48,393 nucleotides of DNA from Actinomycetota bacterium (GTDB taxonomy: Bacteria; Actinomycetota; Actinomycetes; Streptosporangiales; Streptosporangiaceae), in the NCBI GenBank assembly GCA_027314595.1, contig DAHVAN010000081.1, positions 1-48,393 of the forward strand, in the 5' to 3' direction. This document shows, one piece after another, positions 40,980 through 48,393 of the stretch; position 1 is the stretch's first letter; every line of letters starts with the position of its first letter. The translations under genes were made by a program, and so were the position numbers. The notes under the pieces are model-generated. The model worked only from the letters and a program-made list of their open reading frames with translations, had not been told where the DNA came from and searched no databases.

Positions 40980-42659
40980 ATGAGCGGCTGGGACGCATCC
41001 TCCAGGCCAGCATGGGACCCGCAAGGCGGGGCTGGAGAGAACACGCAGGCCTTCGGGGCCCCGGACTTCCCGGAAGAGGGCGGCTTCCCCAGTTCGGTGT
41101 CCCCCGGCACGCCTCCGGCCATCTTCCTGCAGGACTACGACCAGAACGACGCCGCCCAGGACGACTTCGGACCCGGCGACATCGGCTGGAACCGCCGCGA
41201 CCGCCGCGACCGCCGCGACCGCCCCGAGCGTCCCGACCACCCCGAGCGTCCCGACCACCCCGACTACGGCCAGAACGACTTCGGCGGGAGCGACTTCGAC
41301 CGCAACGACTTCGGCCGGAACGACCGGAACGAGTTCGACCGCGGCGACTTCGCGCGTGACGATTTCTCGCGCGAGGACTTCGGGCAGGCCGGCGACCCCA
41401 GGCTCGGGCACGGCCGGGAGCAGGACCGCGGGTCCCGGGACTACGGCCAGCGCGGACCCGCCCAGCGGGATTACCCCCTCCAGGACTACCCATGGGAGGG
41501 TGCCGCCCGCAACCAGGCGGACCACCAAGCCCACCAAGCCCACCAGTCCTACGGAGCCCAGCAAGCCCACGGGGCGCAGATGGCGCCCGAGGATTACCTC
41601 GACTCCGATCAGCAGGACCTTCGCGGCCAGCAGGACGCGGATTACGCCGCTCGCATGGATCCGGCCCTGCGCGATTTCTTCGCCTCGTCGCAGCCGCTTC
41701 TCCAGGACCCCGCTCAGCAGGGCGTCGGCCAGCAGGGCGTCGGCCAGCGCCCCGGCACGCGCGGGTACCCGGGGCAGGGCCCTGGGCAGGGGCAGGGCCC
41801 CGGGCAAGGGCAGGGCCCCGGGCAGGGGCAGGGCCCCGGGCAAGGGCAGGGCCCCGGGCAAGGGCAGCCGAACGGCTACCGCCCGCCAGGCGGAAGGGGA
41901 CCCAAGCAGGACGGCTGGGACACCGCCGCGCCTCGTCCGGGCTCGCGCTCCGCGCGCCACCAGGCGCCGCCCCAGGCCGCGCGCGGTGGCCGCTCGAACG
42001 CCACGATAGCCATCGCCGTGGTGGTCGTGGCGTGCATCGCCGTCGGCGCCTTCCTGGTGCTGCACCGCAAGCCGGCCCCGCCCGCCGCGCAGGGCGCACC
42101 GACCCCTGCCCCGACGCAGAGCACACAAGCCGCGAAGAGCCCGGGTGCGACGACGGCCGGCCGGGGCGCGACCACGGCCGGATACACCCTGAAGACGCTG
42201 GCTACCGCCGCCGGCTACCCGAAGCTGACGCCGGTCCCCGCCTCGGTGCAGTCCGCCGCCGGCCTCAACACGAGCGCGATCCGCGGCGCCGTGGCGAACG
42301 ACGGCGGCAAGATCACCGGTCAGGTCACGGCCGCCTACCAGCTGTCAGGCGGGCAGGCGCTCGCCTTCACCGGCTACATGGGCACCTTCAACCCGGCCAA
42401 GGTCACGGCGAGCCTGTCCACCGTCGGCGCCGGCTCGCGCACCTACTCAGCGGGCCCGCACGGCGGCATGCTCGCCTGCACTACCGCCTCAGGCACCGCT
42501 AGCGTCCAGAGCGGAACCGTGTGCGTGTGGGCCACCACGACCACCATCGGAATCACCGAGTTCTTCGGCGCCGGCAACCCCGAAGTGGTCTCCAAGCAGG
42601 CCAAGGCGGCTTCCGACACGCTCAGCTTCAGGAACAGCGTCGAAGTCCCCAAGTCCTGA
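40980..42659 (+). CDS. Low-complexity, repeat-rich single-pass membrane protein
   Basis: The 559-residue protein starts at ATG 40980. Residues 1-330 are disordered: Asp/Asn/Phe-rich segments with repeats of the RRDRRDR type, PERPDHPERPDHP, DFGRND, and a PGQGQG tandem array at about 260-300 (nt 41770-41870). One transmembrane helix, IAIAVVVVACIAVGAFLVL, lies near residues 343-361 with basic residues before it, so the long N-terminus is cytoplasmic. The extracytoplasmic part has a Pro/Thr/Ala linker and a Ser/Thr/Gly-rich domain (about 400-559). I do not recognise the family. It lies between clpX and valS. A cell-envelope scaffold role is possible but unproven. Confidence 0.8.
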   Translation: MSGWDASSRPAWDPQGGAGENTQAFGAPDFPEEGGFPSSVSPGTPPAIFLQDYDQNDAAQDDFGPGDIGWNRRDRRDRRDRPERPDHPERPDHPDYGQNDFGGSDFDRNDFGRNDRNEFDRGDFARDDFSREDFGQAGDPRLGHGREQDRGSRDYGQRGPAQRDYPLQDYPWEGAARNQADHQAHQAHQSYGAQQAHGAQMAPEDYLDSDQQDLRGQQDADYAARMDPALRDFFASSQPLLQDPAQQGVGQQGVGQRPGTRGYPGQGPGQGQGPGQGQGPGQGQGPGQGQGPGQGQPNGYRPPGGRGPKQDGWDTAAPRPGSRSARHQAPPQAARGGRSNATIAIAVVVVACIAVGAFLVLHRKPAPPAAQGAPTPAPTQSTQAAKSPGATTAGRGATTAGYTLKTLATAAGYPKLTPVPASVQSAAGLNTSAIRGAVANDGGKITGQVTAAYQLSGGQALAFTGYMGTFNPAKVTASLSTVGAGSRTYSAGPHGGMLACTTASGTASVQSGTVCVWATTTTIGITEFFGAGNPEVVSKQAKAASDTLSFRNSVEVPKS

Positions 42660-42716
42660 CCCCGCGGGCGGCAGACCGTACGCGGCGGACCACCGGAATC
42701 CGTAAACTCACATGGT

Positions 42717-45398
42717 GTGAGGACAAACGAGCCCGACGAGCTTCCCTCCCAGTACGCGCCTGCCGAGGTTGAGGCACGGCGTTACGAGCACTGGGAGAAG
42801 GCCGGCTACTTCACGCCGGAAGCCCAGGAGAACCAGACGGCGGCGACGTTCACCATCGTGCTCCCGCCGCCAAACGTAACGGGCTCGCTGCACATCGGCC
42901 ACGCGCTCGACCACACGCTGATGGACACGCTGACCCGCCGCCGCCGCATGCAGGGCTACCGCACGCTGTGGCTGCCCGGCATGGACCACGCGGGCATCGC
43001 CACCCAGAACGTAGTCGAGCGCGAACTCGCCAAGGAGGGGCTGAGCCGGCACGACCTGGGCCGTGACGCCTTCGTCGAGCGAGTCTGGCAGTGGAAGGCC
43101 GAATACGGCGGCCGGATTCTCGGCCAGATGCGCCGCCTCGGCGACAGCGTGGACTGGTCCCGCGAGCGTTTCACCATGGACGACGGGCTGTCCCGGGCCG
43201 TGCAGACGATCTTCAAGCGGCTCTTCGACGAGGACCTGATCTACCGCGCGGACCGGATCATCAACTGGTGCCCCCGCTGCCTGACCGCGCTGTCCGACAT
43301 CGAGGTGGACCACAGCGACGACGACGGCGAACTGGTCTCGATCCGCTACGGCGAAGGGGACAACTCGATCGTCGTGGCGACCACCCGCGCCGAGACCATG
43401 CTCGGCGACACCGCGGTGGCCGTCCACCCCGGCGACGACCGGTACAGGCACCTGGTCGGCACGACCGTGGAACTGCCGCTCACCGGCCGGACAATCCCGA
43501 TCGTGGCGGACTCGCACGTGGACCCGGCGTTCGGCACCGGCGCGGTGAAGGTCACCCCCGCCCACGACCCGAACGACTTCGAGATCGGCCGCCGCCATGG
43601 CCTGCCTGGCCTGTCCGTCATGGACGAGCGCGGCGTGATCACCGTCCCCGGCCCCTTCCTGGGCCTTGACCGGTTCGAGGCCCGCCCCGCGGTCGTCGCC
43701 GCGCTGCGCGAGGAAGGCAGGATCGTCAGGGAGGTCCGCCCGTACGTCCACGCGGTCGGGCACTGCAGCCGATGCGGCACCACAGTCGAGCCCCGCCAGT
43801 CACTGCAGTGGTTCGTCCGGGTCGCGCCGCTGGCCGAGGCCGCGGGCGACGCCGTGCGCGACGGCCGGGTGCGGCTGTCGCCGCCGGAGATGAACGCCCG
43901 CTACTTCGGCTGGGTCGATGACATGCACGACTGGTGCATAAGCAGGCAGCTTTGGTGGGGGCACAGGATCCCTGTTTTCTATGGCCCGAACGGGGAGTTG
44001 CGCTGTGTCGGCCCAGACGAGACTCCACCTCAGGGGTGGACGCAGGACCCCGACGTGCTCGACACCTGGTTCTCCTCGGCGCTGTGGCCGTTCTCCACGC
44101 TCGGCTGGCCCGACGACTCCGCCGACCTGCGCGAGTTCTACCCGACGAGCGTCCTCGTCACCGGATACGACATCCTGTTCTTCTGGGTGGCGCGGATGAT
44201 GATGTTCGGCCTGTACGCGATGCGCGACCGCCCCGGGCCCGAGGCGGTCCCGTTCCGCACCGTCGTGCTGCACGGCCTCGTCAGGGACCAGTACGGCAAG
44301 AAGATGTCCAAGTCCCGCGGGAACACGGTGGACCCGCTCGACTGGATCGAGCGCTTCGGCGCGGACGCGACCAGGTTCACCCTGGCCAGGGGTTCGAACC
44401 CGGGCAGCGACACCGCTATCAGCCAGGACTGGGCGGCGGGCTCGCGTAACTTCTGCAACAAGCTCTGGAACGCCACCAGATTCGCCTTGCTCAACGGAGC
44501 CACCACCCAACCCGCCACCCCACCCACCCCAACCCCGTCGGCCACCCCGGCAACCACCACCATGTCGGCCACTCCTAGCGTTCTGGCCTCAGAATCCACA
44601 CTGTCCACGGCGGACCGCTGGATCCTGTCCCGGCTGTCGAGCGTGATCGCCGAGGTAGACGGGCTGCTCGAGCAGTACGAGTTCGGCAAGGCGTGCGACG
44701 CCCTCTACCACTTCGCCTGGGACGAGTTCTGCGACTGGTACCTGGAGCTCGCCAAGGTGCCGCTGTCATCAGGAGGCGAGCGGGCCGCGGACACGACGCG
44801 GCGGGTGCTCGGATTCGTGCTCGACCAGATGCTCAGGCTGCTGCACCCGGTCATGCCGTTCGTCACCGACGAACTGTGGTGCGTGCTCACCGGCGAGGAT
44901 TCGGTCATGGTGGCGGCCTGGCCCAGCTTCCAGTTCGCCGACGCCGCGGCCGAGGCCGAACTCGCCTCGCTGATGCGCCTGGTCACCGAGATTCGCCGGT
45001 TCCGCTCCGACCAGGGCCTGCGCCCCGGGCAGCGGGTGCCCGCCCGGCTCGCCGGGATCGAGTCGATGCCGCTGGCCGGGCACGAGGAGAGCATCCGCTC
45101 CCTGCTGCGGCTCGTCGTGCCCGCTGAGGGGTTCGCCGTTTCCGCCGCGCTCGCGGCGGAGGGCGTCACGGTGGAACTCGACCTCGCGGGAACGGTGGAC
45201 CTCCAAGCCGAGCGCAAGCGACTGGAGAAGGACCTCACCGCCGCCCGCAAGGAGGCGGAACAGGCGTCGGCCAAGCTGGGCAACGCCTCGTTCACCGAGA
45301 GGGCGCCCGCCGGGGTGGTGGCCAAGACGCGTCAGCGCCTGACCGCCGCCGAGGCCGACATCGCCCGCCTCCAGAGCCGCCTAGCCGCCCTCGCGTAA
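42717..45398 (+). CDS. valS: Valyl-tRNA synthetase
   Basis: The 893-residue class I synthetase has the HIGH motif in [17 protein letters not shown] (about 51-67), the editing domain with [18 protein letters not shown], and the KMSKS motif in [15 protein letters not shown]. It ends in the C-terminal coiled coil ([19 protein letters not shown] and following), which is specific to ValRS. A Thr/Pro/Ala-rich insertion of about 35 residues lies at 595-630, between catalytic and anticodon-binding domains. No Shine-Dalgarno sequence precedes GTG 42717, but a TAAACT -10 box sits at 42703-42708, so the mRNA may be leaderless. Confidence 0.97.
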   Translation: MRTNEPDELPSQYAPAEVEARRYEHWEKAGYFTPEAQENQTAATFTIVLPPPNVTGSLHIGHALDHTLMDTLTRRRRMQGYRTLWLPGMDHAGIATQNVVERELAKEGLSRHDLGRDAFVERVWQWKAEYGGRILGQMRRLGDSVDWSRERFTMDDGLSRAVQTIFKRLFDEDLIYRADRIINWCPRCLTALSDIEVDHSDDDGELVSIRYGEGDNSIVVATTRAETMLGDTAVAVHPGDDRYRHLVGTTVELPLTGRTIPIVADSHVDPAFGTGAVKVTPAHDPNDFEIGRRHGLPGLSVMDERGVITVPGPFLGLDRFEARPAVVAALREEGRIVREVRPYVHAVGHCSRCGTTVEPRQSLQWFVRVAPLAEAAGDAVRDGRVRLSPPEMNARYFGWVDDMHDWCISRQLWWGHRIPVFYGPNGELRCVGPDETPPQGWTQDPDVLDTWFSSALWPFSTLGWPDDSADLREFYPTSVLVTGYDILFFWVARMMMFGLYAMRDRPGPEAVPFRTVVLHGLVRDQYGKKMSKSRGNTVDPLDWIERFGADATRFTLARGSNPGSDTAISQDWAAGSRNFCNKLWNATRFALLNGATTQPATPPTPTPSATPATTTMSATPSVLASESTLSTADRWILSRLSSVIAEVDGLLEQYEFGKACDALYHFAWDEFCDWYLELAKVPLSSGGERAADTTRRVLGFVLDQMLRLLHPVMPFVTDELWCVLTGEDSVMVAAWPSFQFADAAAEAELASLMRLVTEIRRFRSDQGLRPGQRVPARLAGIESMPLAGHEESIRSLLRLVVPAEGFAVSAALAAEGVTVELDLAGTVDLQAERKRLEKDLTAARKEAEQASAKLGNASFTERAPAGVVAKTRQRLTAAEADIARLQSRLAALA

Positions 45399-45422
45399 CA
45401 CTCGCCCCCGGCCCCCTCCGCC

Positions 45423-45497
45423 CCCTCCGCCCCCCATCCGGCCCCCCTGGTTGGGCCAAATGCGCGGTCGGCCCAGATGTATCGGGCTAAATGCGCA
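45423..45497. repeat. C-rich tandem repeats and paired short repeats between valS and folC
   Basis: After valS a short run of CCGCCCCCT repeats is followed by TTGGGCCAAATGCGC (45451-45465) and a related CGGGCTAAATGCGC copy starting 45483, about 31 bp apart in phase. The same motif, in the opposite orientation and also about 31 bp apart, recurs at 47761-47806. This is a small dispersed repeat family. Confidence 0.5.
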
Positions 45498-45580
45498 GCC
45501 GGCCCAATGCCGAGGCTGAGGCCCCTACCTCACGAGGTCGCCGATGAGAGTGGGCGAGACGGGAGCAGTAGGCTGGCGGG

Positions 45581-47062
45581 GTGACAGTGTTCCCGGCAGG
45601 CACGGGCGATGAGCGGCTGCGCGAGGTAGAGCGCGAGATCTTCGCGCGTCGCCCCGAGCATAAGATCGACCCGACGCTGGACCGGATCGCGATGCTCACC
45701 AGCCTGCTCGGTGACCCGCAGCGCTCCTTCCCGGTCGTCCACGTCGCCGGCACCAACGGCAAGACGTCGATGACCCGGATGATCGATTCGCTTCTCCGTG
45801 AGCGGGGCCTGCGCACCGGGCGGTTCACAAGCCCGCACCTGGCGTCCGTGCGGGAGCGGATCTGCGTGGACGGGGTGCCGCTGCCGGCCGAGCGTTTCGT
45901 GGAACTCTACGACGAGATACTGCCCTACATCCTGCTGGTCGACGGCAGGCAGCCAGCGCCGCTGTCGTTCTTCGAGGTGCTCACCGGCATGATGTTCGCC
46001 GCCTTCGCTGATGCGCCGGTGGATGTCGCCGTGGTCGAGGTCGGCTTGGGCGGCCGGTGGGACGCGACCAACGTGGCCGACGGCGCGGTCGCGGTGATCG
46101 GCCCTGTCGCGATGGATCACGTGCAGTGGCTCGGCGACACTATCGAGAAGATCGCCGCAGAGAAGGCGGGCATCATCAAGCCAGGCGCGGTCGCGATCCT
46201 CGCGCAGCAGCAGGTGGCCGCCGCCGAGGTGCTGCTCGCCCACGCCGCCTCGGTTGGCGCCACTGTGGCGCGGGAGGGCATCGAGTTCGGCGTCGTCGGG
46301 CGTGAGATGGCGGTCGGCGGGCAGCAGATCGTGATCAAGGGGCTGCGAGGCACGTACGCGGACGTGTACCTGCCGTTGTTCGGCGCACACCAGGCGGGGA
46401 ACGCGGCGTGCGCGCTCGCGGCCGTCGAGGCGTTCGCCGGCGCCTCGGAATCAGCCGGTCCCGGCGCGGGCTCGCTTACCCTCGGCCCCGGGCTTGGCTC
46501 CGGGATGCTCGACCCAGGGCTGGTGAGAGACGGGTTCGCCAAGGTCAGCTCGCCGGGCCGGCTCGAGTTGCTGCGGCGGAGCCCGGCGGTGCTCGCGGAC
46601 GCCGCGCACAACCCTGCCGGAATGGCGGTGACCATGGAGGCGCTGACCGAGACGTTCGGCTTCGACCGGATCATAGGGGTCTTCGCGGTGAGCGAGGACA
46701 AGGACGTGACCGGTCTGCTTGCCGAGCTCGAGCCGGTGCTCAGCGACATCGTGGTGACCGCGAACTCCTCGCCGCGATCGATGCCCGTCGACTCGCTGGC
46801 GGTCATCGCGCGCGAGGTGTTCGGCGAGGACCGGGTGCTCGCCGAGAACCGGCTCGATGACGCGATCGAAGCGGCGGTGAGCCTCGCGGACGAATCAGAC
46901 CGCACCGGCGTGCCGGGCAGGAGCGCCGTCCTCATCACCGGCTCCGTGGTCACGGCGGGCGACGCGAGGCGGTTGCTCGCCGCGGACAGGCCCGCCGACG
47001 CGCCGCCGCCGGCACCAGGCATGCCGGCCAGGCATTCGTATACGGCAGGAGACCTCTCGTGA
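45581..47062 (+). CDS. folC: Bifunctional folylpolyglutamate/dihydrofolate synthase
   Basis: The 493-residue Mur-ligase-type enzyme has the P-loop VVHVAGTNGKTSMTRMI (about 49-65), RFTSPHLASVRERI, a VAVVEVGLGGRWDATN substrate loop and the C-terminal VLADAAHNPAGM motif. It adds glutamate to folates. A Gly/Ser-rich insertion lies near residues 287-310. The start GTG 45581 is preceded by TAGGCT at 45569-45574 with six intervening bases and no Shine-Dalgarno sequence, matching a leaderless transcript. The DUF4233 gene overlaps its stop. Confidence 0.96.
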   Translation: MTVFPAGTGDERLREVEREIFARRPEHKIDPTLDRIAMLTSLLGDPQRSFPVVHVAGTNGKTSMTRMIDSLLRERGLRTGRFTSPHLASVRERICVDGVPLPAERFVELYDEILPYILLVDGRQPAPLSFFEVLTGMMFAAFADAPVDVAVVEVGLGGRWDATNVADGAVAVIGPVAMDHVQWLGDTIEKIAAEKAGIIKPGAVAILAQQQVAAAEVLLAHAASVGATVAREGIEFGVVGREMAVGGQQIVIKGLRGTYADVYLPLFGAHQAGNAACALAAVEAFAGASESAGPGAGSLTLGPGLGSGMLDPGLVRDGFAKVSSPGRLELLRRSPAVLADAAHNPAGMAVTMEALTETFGFDRIIGVFAVSEDKDVTGLLAELEPVLSDIVVTANSSPRSMPVDSLAVIAREVFGEDRVLAENRLDDAIEAAVSLADESDRTGVPGRSAVLITGSVVTAGDARRLLAADRPADAPPPAPGMPARHSYTAGDLS

Positions 47063-47583
47063 GGCAGTTGTGCGGCACCGTCCTGATCATGGAGGCCATC
47101 ATCGTGGGCCTGGCGATCGCGCCCGCGATCGCACTTGAGCACGTGCATGGCAGCACCGCGGGCGCCGTCGGCGGCGGAATCGCCGTGGTCGCCATCGTGC
47201 TCGCGGGCCTGGTCGGGCGCCCGCGTATGGGCTGGGCGCTCTACGCCGGTTCCGCGCTGCAGGTCATGGTGATCGTCTCGGGAATCGTCATGCCCGCGAT
47301 GTACGTCCTCGGCGTGATCTTCGCGGCGTTCTGGTTCACCGGCATCTGGCTGGCCCGAAAGGTGGAACGGCGGCCACCGCCGCATAGCGGGCAGGATGCG
47401 CGTGTGGCTGGGAGCCCTGTTTCCCGGTCAGGACTGGCGGATCGGTTACACGCAGGCCCGCCATCGCCGTTTGGCGGGCCGGGCTTCGGTGTCCGCGACT
47501 CGCGATCGTTCACACGCAGGTCCGCCGCCCCGTTTGGCGGGCCCGGGCCTCGTTCACGCGACTCGCGGATCGTCAATACGTAG
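47059..47583 (+). CDS. DUF4233 membrane protein with repeat-derived C-terminus
   Basis: GTG 47059 overlaps the folC stop (GTGA). The first 110 residues have four hydrophobic segments (LIMEAIIVGLAIAPAIA, AVGGGIAVVAIVLAGLVG, ALQVMVIVSGIVMPAMYV, GVIFAAFWFTGIWLA) and end near ARKVERRPP, as is normal for DUF4233 proteins, which regularly follow folC in actinobacteria. The last 60 residues are unusual: they are translated from two tandem GC-rich repeats and read PFGGPG--VRDSRS / PFGGPGPRSRDSRI. The original stop was probably lost and the frame now runs through the repeats. The function of DUF4233 is unknown. Confidence 0.82.
   Translation: MRQLCGTVLIMEAIIVGLAIAPAIALEHVHGSTAGAVGGGIAVVAIVLAGLVGRPRMGWALYAGSALQVMVIVSGIVMPAMYVLGVIFAAFWFTGIWLARKVERRPPPHSGQDARVAGSPVSRSGLADRLHAGPPSPFGGPGFGVRDSRSFTRRSAAPFGGPGPRSRDSRIVNT
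47448..47575. repeat. Two tandem 63-64-bp repeats with hairpins
   Basis: Unit 1 (47448-47511) and unit 2 (47512-47575) are similar throughout, starting ACACGCAGG. Each holds a hairpin: GGCCCGCC (47455-47462) with GGCGGGCC (47473-47480), and GGTCCGCC (47519-47526) with GGCGGGCC (47536-47543). They lie in the 3' end of the DUF4233 frame. They resemble terminator-type or REP-like elements. Confidence 0.6.
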
Positions 47584-48009
47584 ATCTCCAGTCCCGCCAG
47601 GGCGCATGGGGCATGACGCATCAGTGCCGCAGTGGCGTCCTGCCACCGATAGCGCGGTCACACCCGTATCACCCGTTCAACTTCGGACATTTTGCCTGGG
47701 CTCCGGCGCGCATCTCTGGCGAAGTCGCGGCCAGGAAGCCGTTACGTATCTGGGGCACCTGCGCATCTGGCCCAATGGGACGGGGGAAGCTGCGCATCTG
47801 GCCCAAAACGCGGCACGAGCCAGTGGTTGGCGTGGGATGCACGGGACCCATATAACGATATGTGAAGACAATGTCGCGCACATTGGGCACATCCGGCCAA
47901 TGCGAAATCCCTTGACATAGGCCACCGTCTATCAGAACTGGCCTCGCGCCCGGCAAGCGCGGGGTTACGCTCATGACCGTCTCCCAAAGTGACCGGAAGT
48001 GAGCGGTAA
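47584..48009. other. Intergenic region with short repeats
   Basis: This 426-bp stretch has no convincing gene; open frames on the minus strand (about 47669-47974) lack a ribosome-binding site and coding character. It contains paired GCGCATCTGGCCCAA repeats at 47761-47806 and a TTGACA -35-like hexamer at 47912-47917 without a good -10 partner. Its local composition is less GC-rich than its neighbours. Confidence 0.4.
47761..47806. repeat. Paired 15-bp repeats related to those before folC
   Basis: GCGCATCTGGCCCAA occurs at 47761-47775 and 47792-47806, spaced 31 bp apart. The reverse complement closely matches TTGGGCCAAATGCGC at 45451, also part of a pair spaced about 31 bp. The pairs flank the folC-DUF4233 unit in inverted orientation. 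Confidence 0.6.
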
Positions 48010-48393
48010 GTGACTGATGCCGTGAGCCCTGCCGAGCCAGCCACGTCGGCCCTGCCGTGGCCAGGACTCGGAAGAGATCCGAGGAAACGCGCTCGCCGCC
48101 GGCCGGCGCTCAGGGACACGTCGGTTGACCTGGCTTCCGTGCCGGACGCGTCGGCCGCGGTCACCACCGCCGCGACCTCGCTTGACCTGGTCCCGGTTCG
48201 GGACGTGCCGCCCGGCCTGACGGACACCGCGCTGGACATGGTTCCGGTACCCGAAATGCCTCCAGCCGGTCTGGCCGACACCGCGTTCGACCTGCGACCG
48301 GTGCGCGACGTGCCCCTCACGCATGGCATGCCGCAGGGACAGGACCCCGCGCGGCGCGGCGCCGCGCGCGCGGGAGGCTCGGCGGCCGGCACC
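48010..48393 (+). CDS. Unrecognised protein with 17-19-residue repeats (3' partial)
   Basis: A frame opening at GTG 48010, directly after an in-frame TAA and ten bases after GGAAG, stays open to the end of the window (128 codons). Codon third positions are strongly GC, supporting coding. After a basic stretch (RDPRKRARRRP) come four degenerate repeats of the type DT-hydrophobic-x-D-L-x-PVRDVP: DTSVDLASVPDAS, ATSLDLVPVRDVP, DTALDMVPVPEMP and DTAFDLRPVRDVP. No known family was recognised. It may be the disordered N-terminus of a larger protein. Confidence 0.6.
   Translation, partial: MTDAVSPAEPATSALPWPGLGRDPRKRARRRPALRDTSVDLASVPDASAAVTTAATSLDLVPVRDVPPGLTDTALDMVPVPEMPPAGLADTAFDLRPVRDVPLTHGMPQGQDPARRGAARAGGSAAGT

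Noticed and set aside
41770-41870. CRISPR-like array
   Set aside because: The repeats are contiguous, in frame and encode PGQGQG; there are no unique spacers.
42660-42716. T-box leader upstream of valS
   Set aside because: The gap is only 57 bp and no T-box consensus or terminator is present; a leaderless start fits better.
47669-47974. Minus-strand open frames after the DUF4233 gene
   Set aside because: They include the short repeats, lack a ribosome-binding site and show no recognisable protein features.
47742-48392. Minus-strand 216-codon frame at the window end
   Set aside because: The plus-strand frame from 48010 has better third-position GC bias and regular protein repeats; the minus frame is probably its shadow.

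Overview
The window is a high-GC actinobacterial chromosome segment. The GC content is roughly 70 percent, GTG starts are frequent, and the tig-clpP1-clpP2-clpX-valS-folC-DUF4233 order is typical of Actinomycetota. A soil, mycelial lineage would fit the carbohydrate and natural-product content, but the genus cannot be fixed from the sequence.

Layout. (1) 2-4849: a glycoside-utilisation block with a GH95-type hydrolase (5' end cut by the window), a LacI-family repressor with two near-identical 14-bp operators in front of it, and a GH31 alpha-glycosidase. (2) 4911-5245: tRNA-Pro(UGG), followed directly by a 5'-truncated remnant of a DUF1801-like gene; this marks the left edge of an accessory region. 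(3) 5281-34324: about 29 kb of specialised metabolism with no modular NRPS or PKS. It starts with a DUF3050 protein (possible haem-oxygenase-like oxidase), a fatty-acyl-AMP-ligase-like gene flanked by two paralogous SRPBCC proteins, an ECF sigma factor, a broken Sfp-type phosphopantetheinyl transferase and an MMPL exporter. Two long convergent operons follow. The plus operon (13113-21889) is AMP ligase, carrier protein, transglutaminase-like protein, second carrier protein, second AMP ligase, ferritin-like di-iron oxygenase, hotdog thioesterase, alpha/beta hydrolase and class III aminotransferase. The minus operon (34324 down to 22023) is MFS exporter, TrpB-like PLP enzyme, aldehyde dehydrogenase, FAD monooxygenase, flavin amine oxidase, AMP ligase (paralogue of the first plus-strand ligase), second flavin amine oxidase, CrtA-like protein and alpha/beta hydrolase. 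(4) 34669-36256: a lipoprotein and a small four-helix membrane protein. (5) 36365-47583: housekeeping genes for protein folding and proteolysis, a low-complexity membrane protein, valyl-tRNA synthetase, folate polyglutamylation and DUF4233. (6) 48010 to the end: the start of an unrecognised protein built of 17-19-residue repeats.

How the cluster may work (inference). The TrpB-like enzyme could make a beta-substituted amino acid. The flavin amine oxidases and aldehyde dehydrogenase could turn this or a related amine into a keto acid or carboxylic acid, and the flavin and di-iron oxygenases could oxidise it. The free-standing ligases would activate acids and load the two discrete carriers. The transglutaminase-like protein between the carriers, with a visible Cys-His-Asp triad, is a candidate amide-forming catalyst, by analogy with AdmF of the andrimid pathway. 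The MFS and MMPL proteins would export the product. This carrier-pair plus transglutaminase architecture is the most interesting system in the window. The local phosphopantetheinyl transferase is broken, so the carriers would need one encoded elsewhere.
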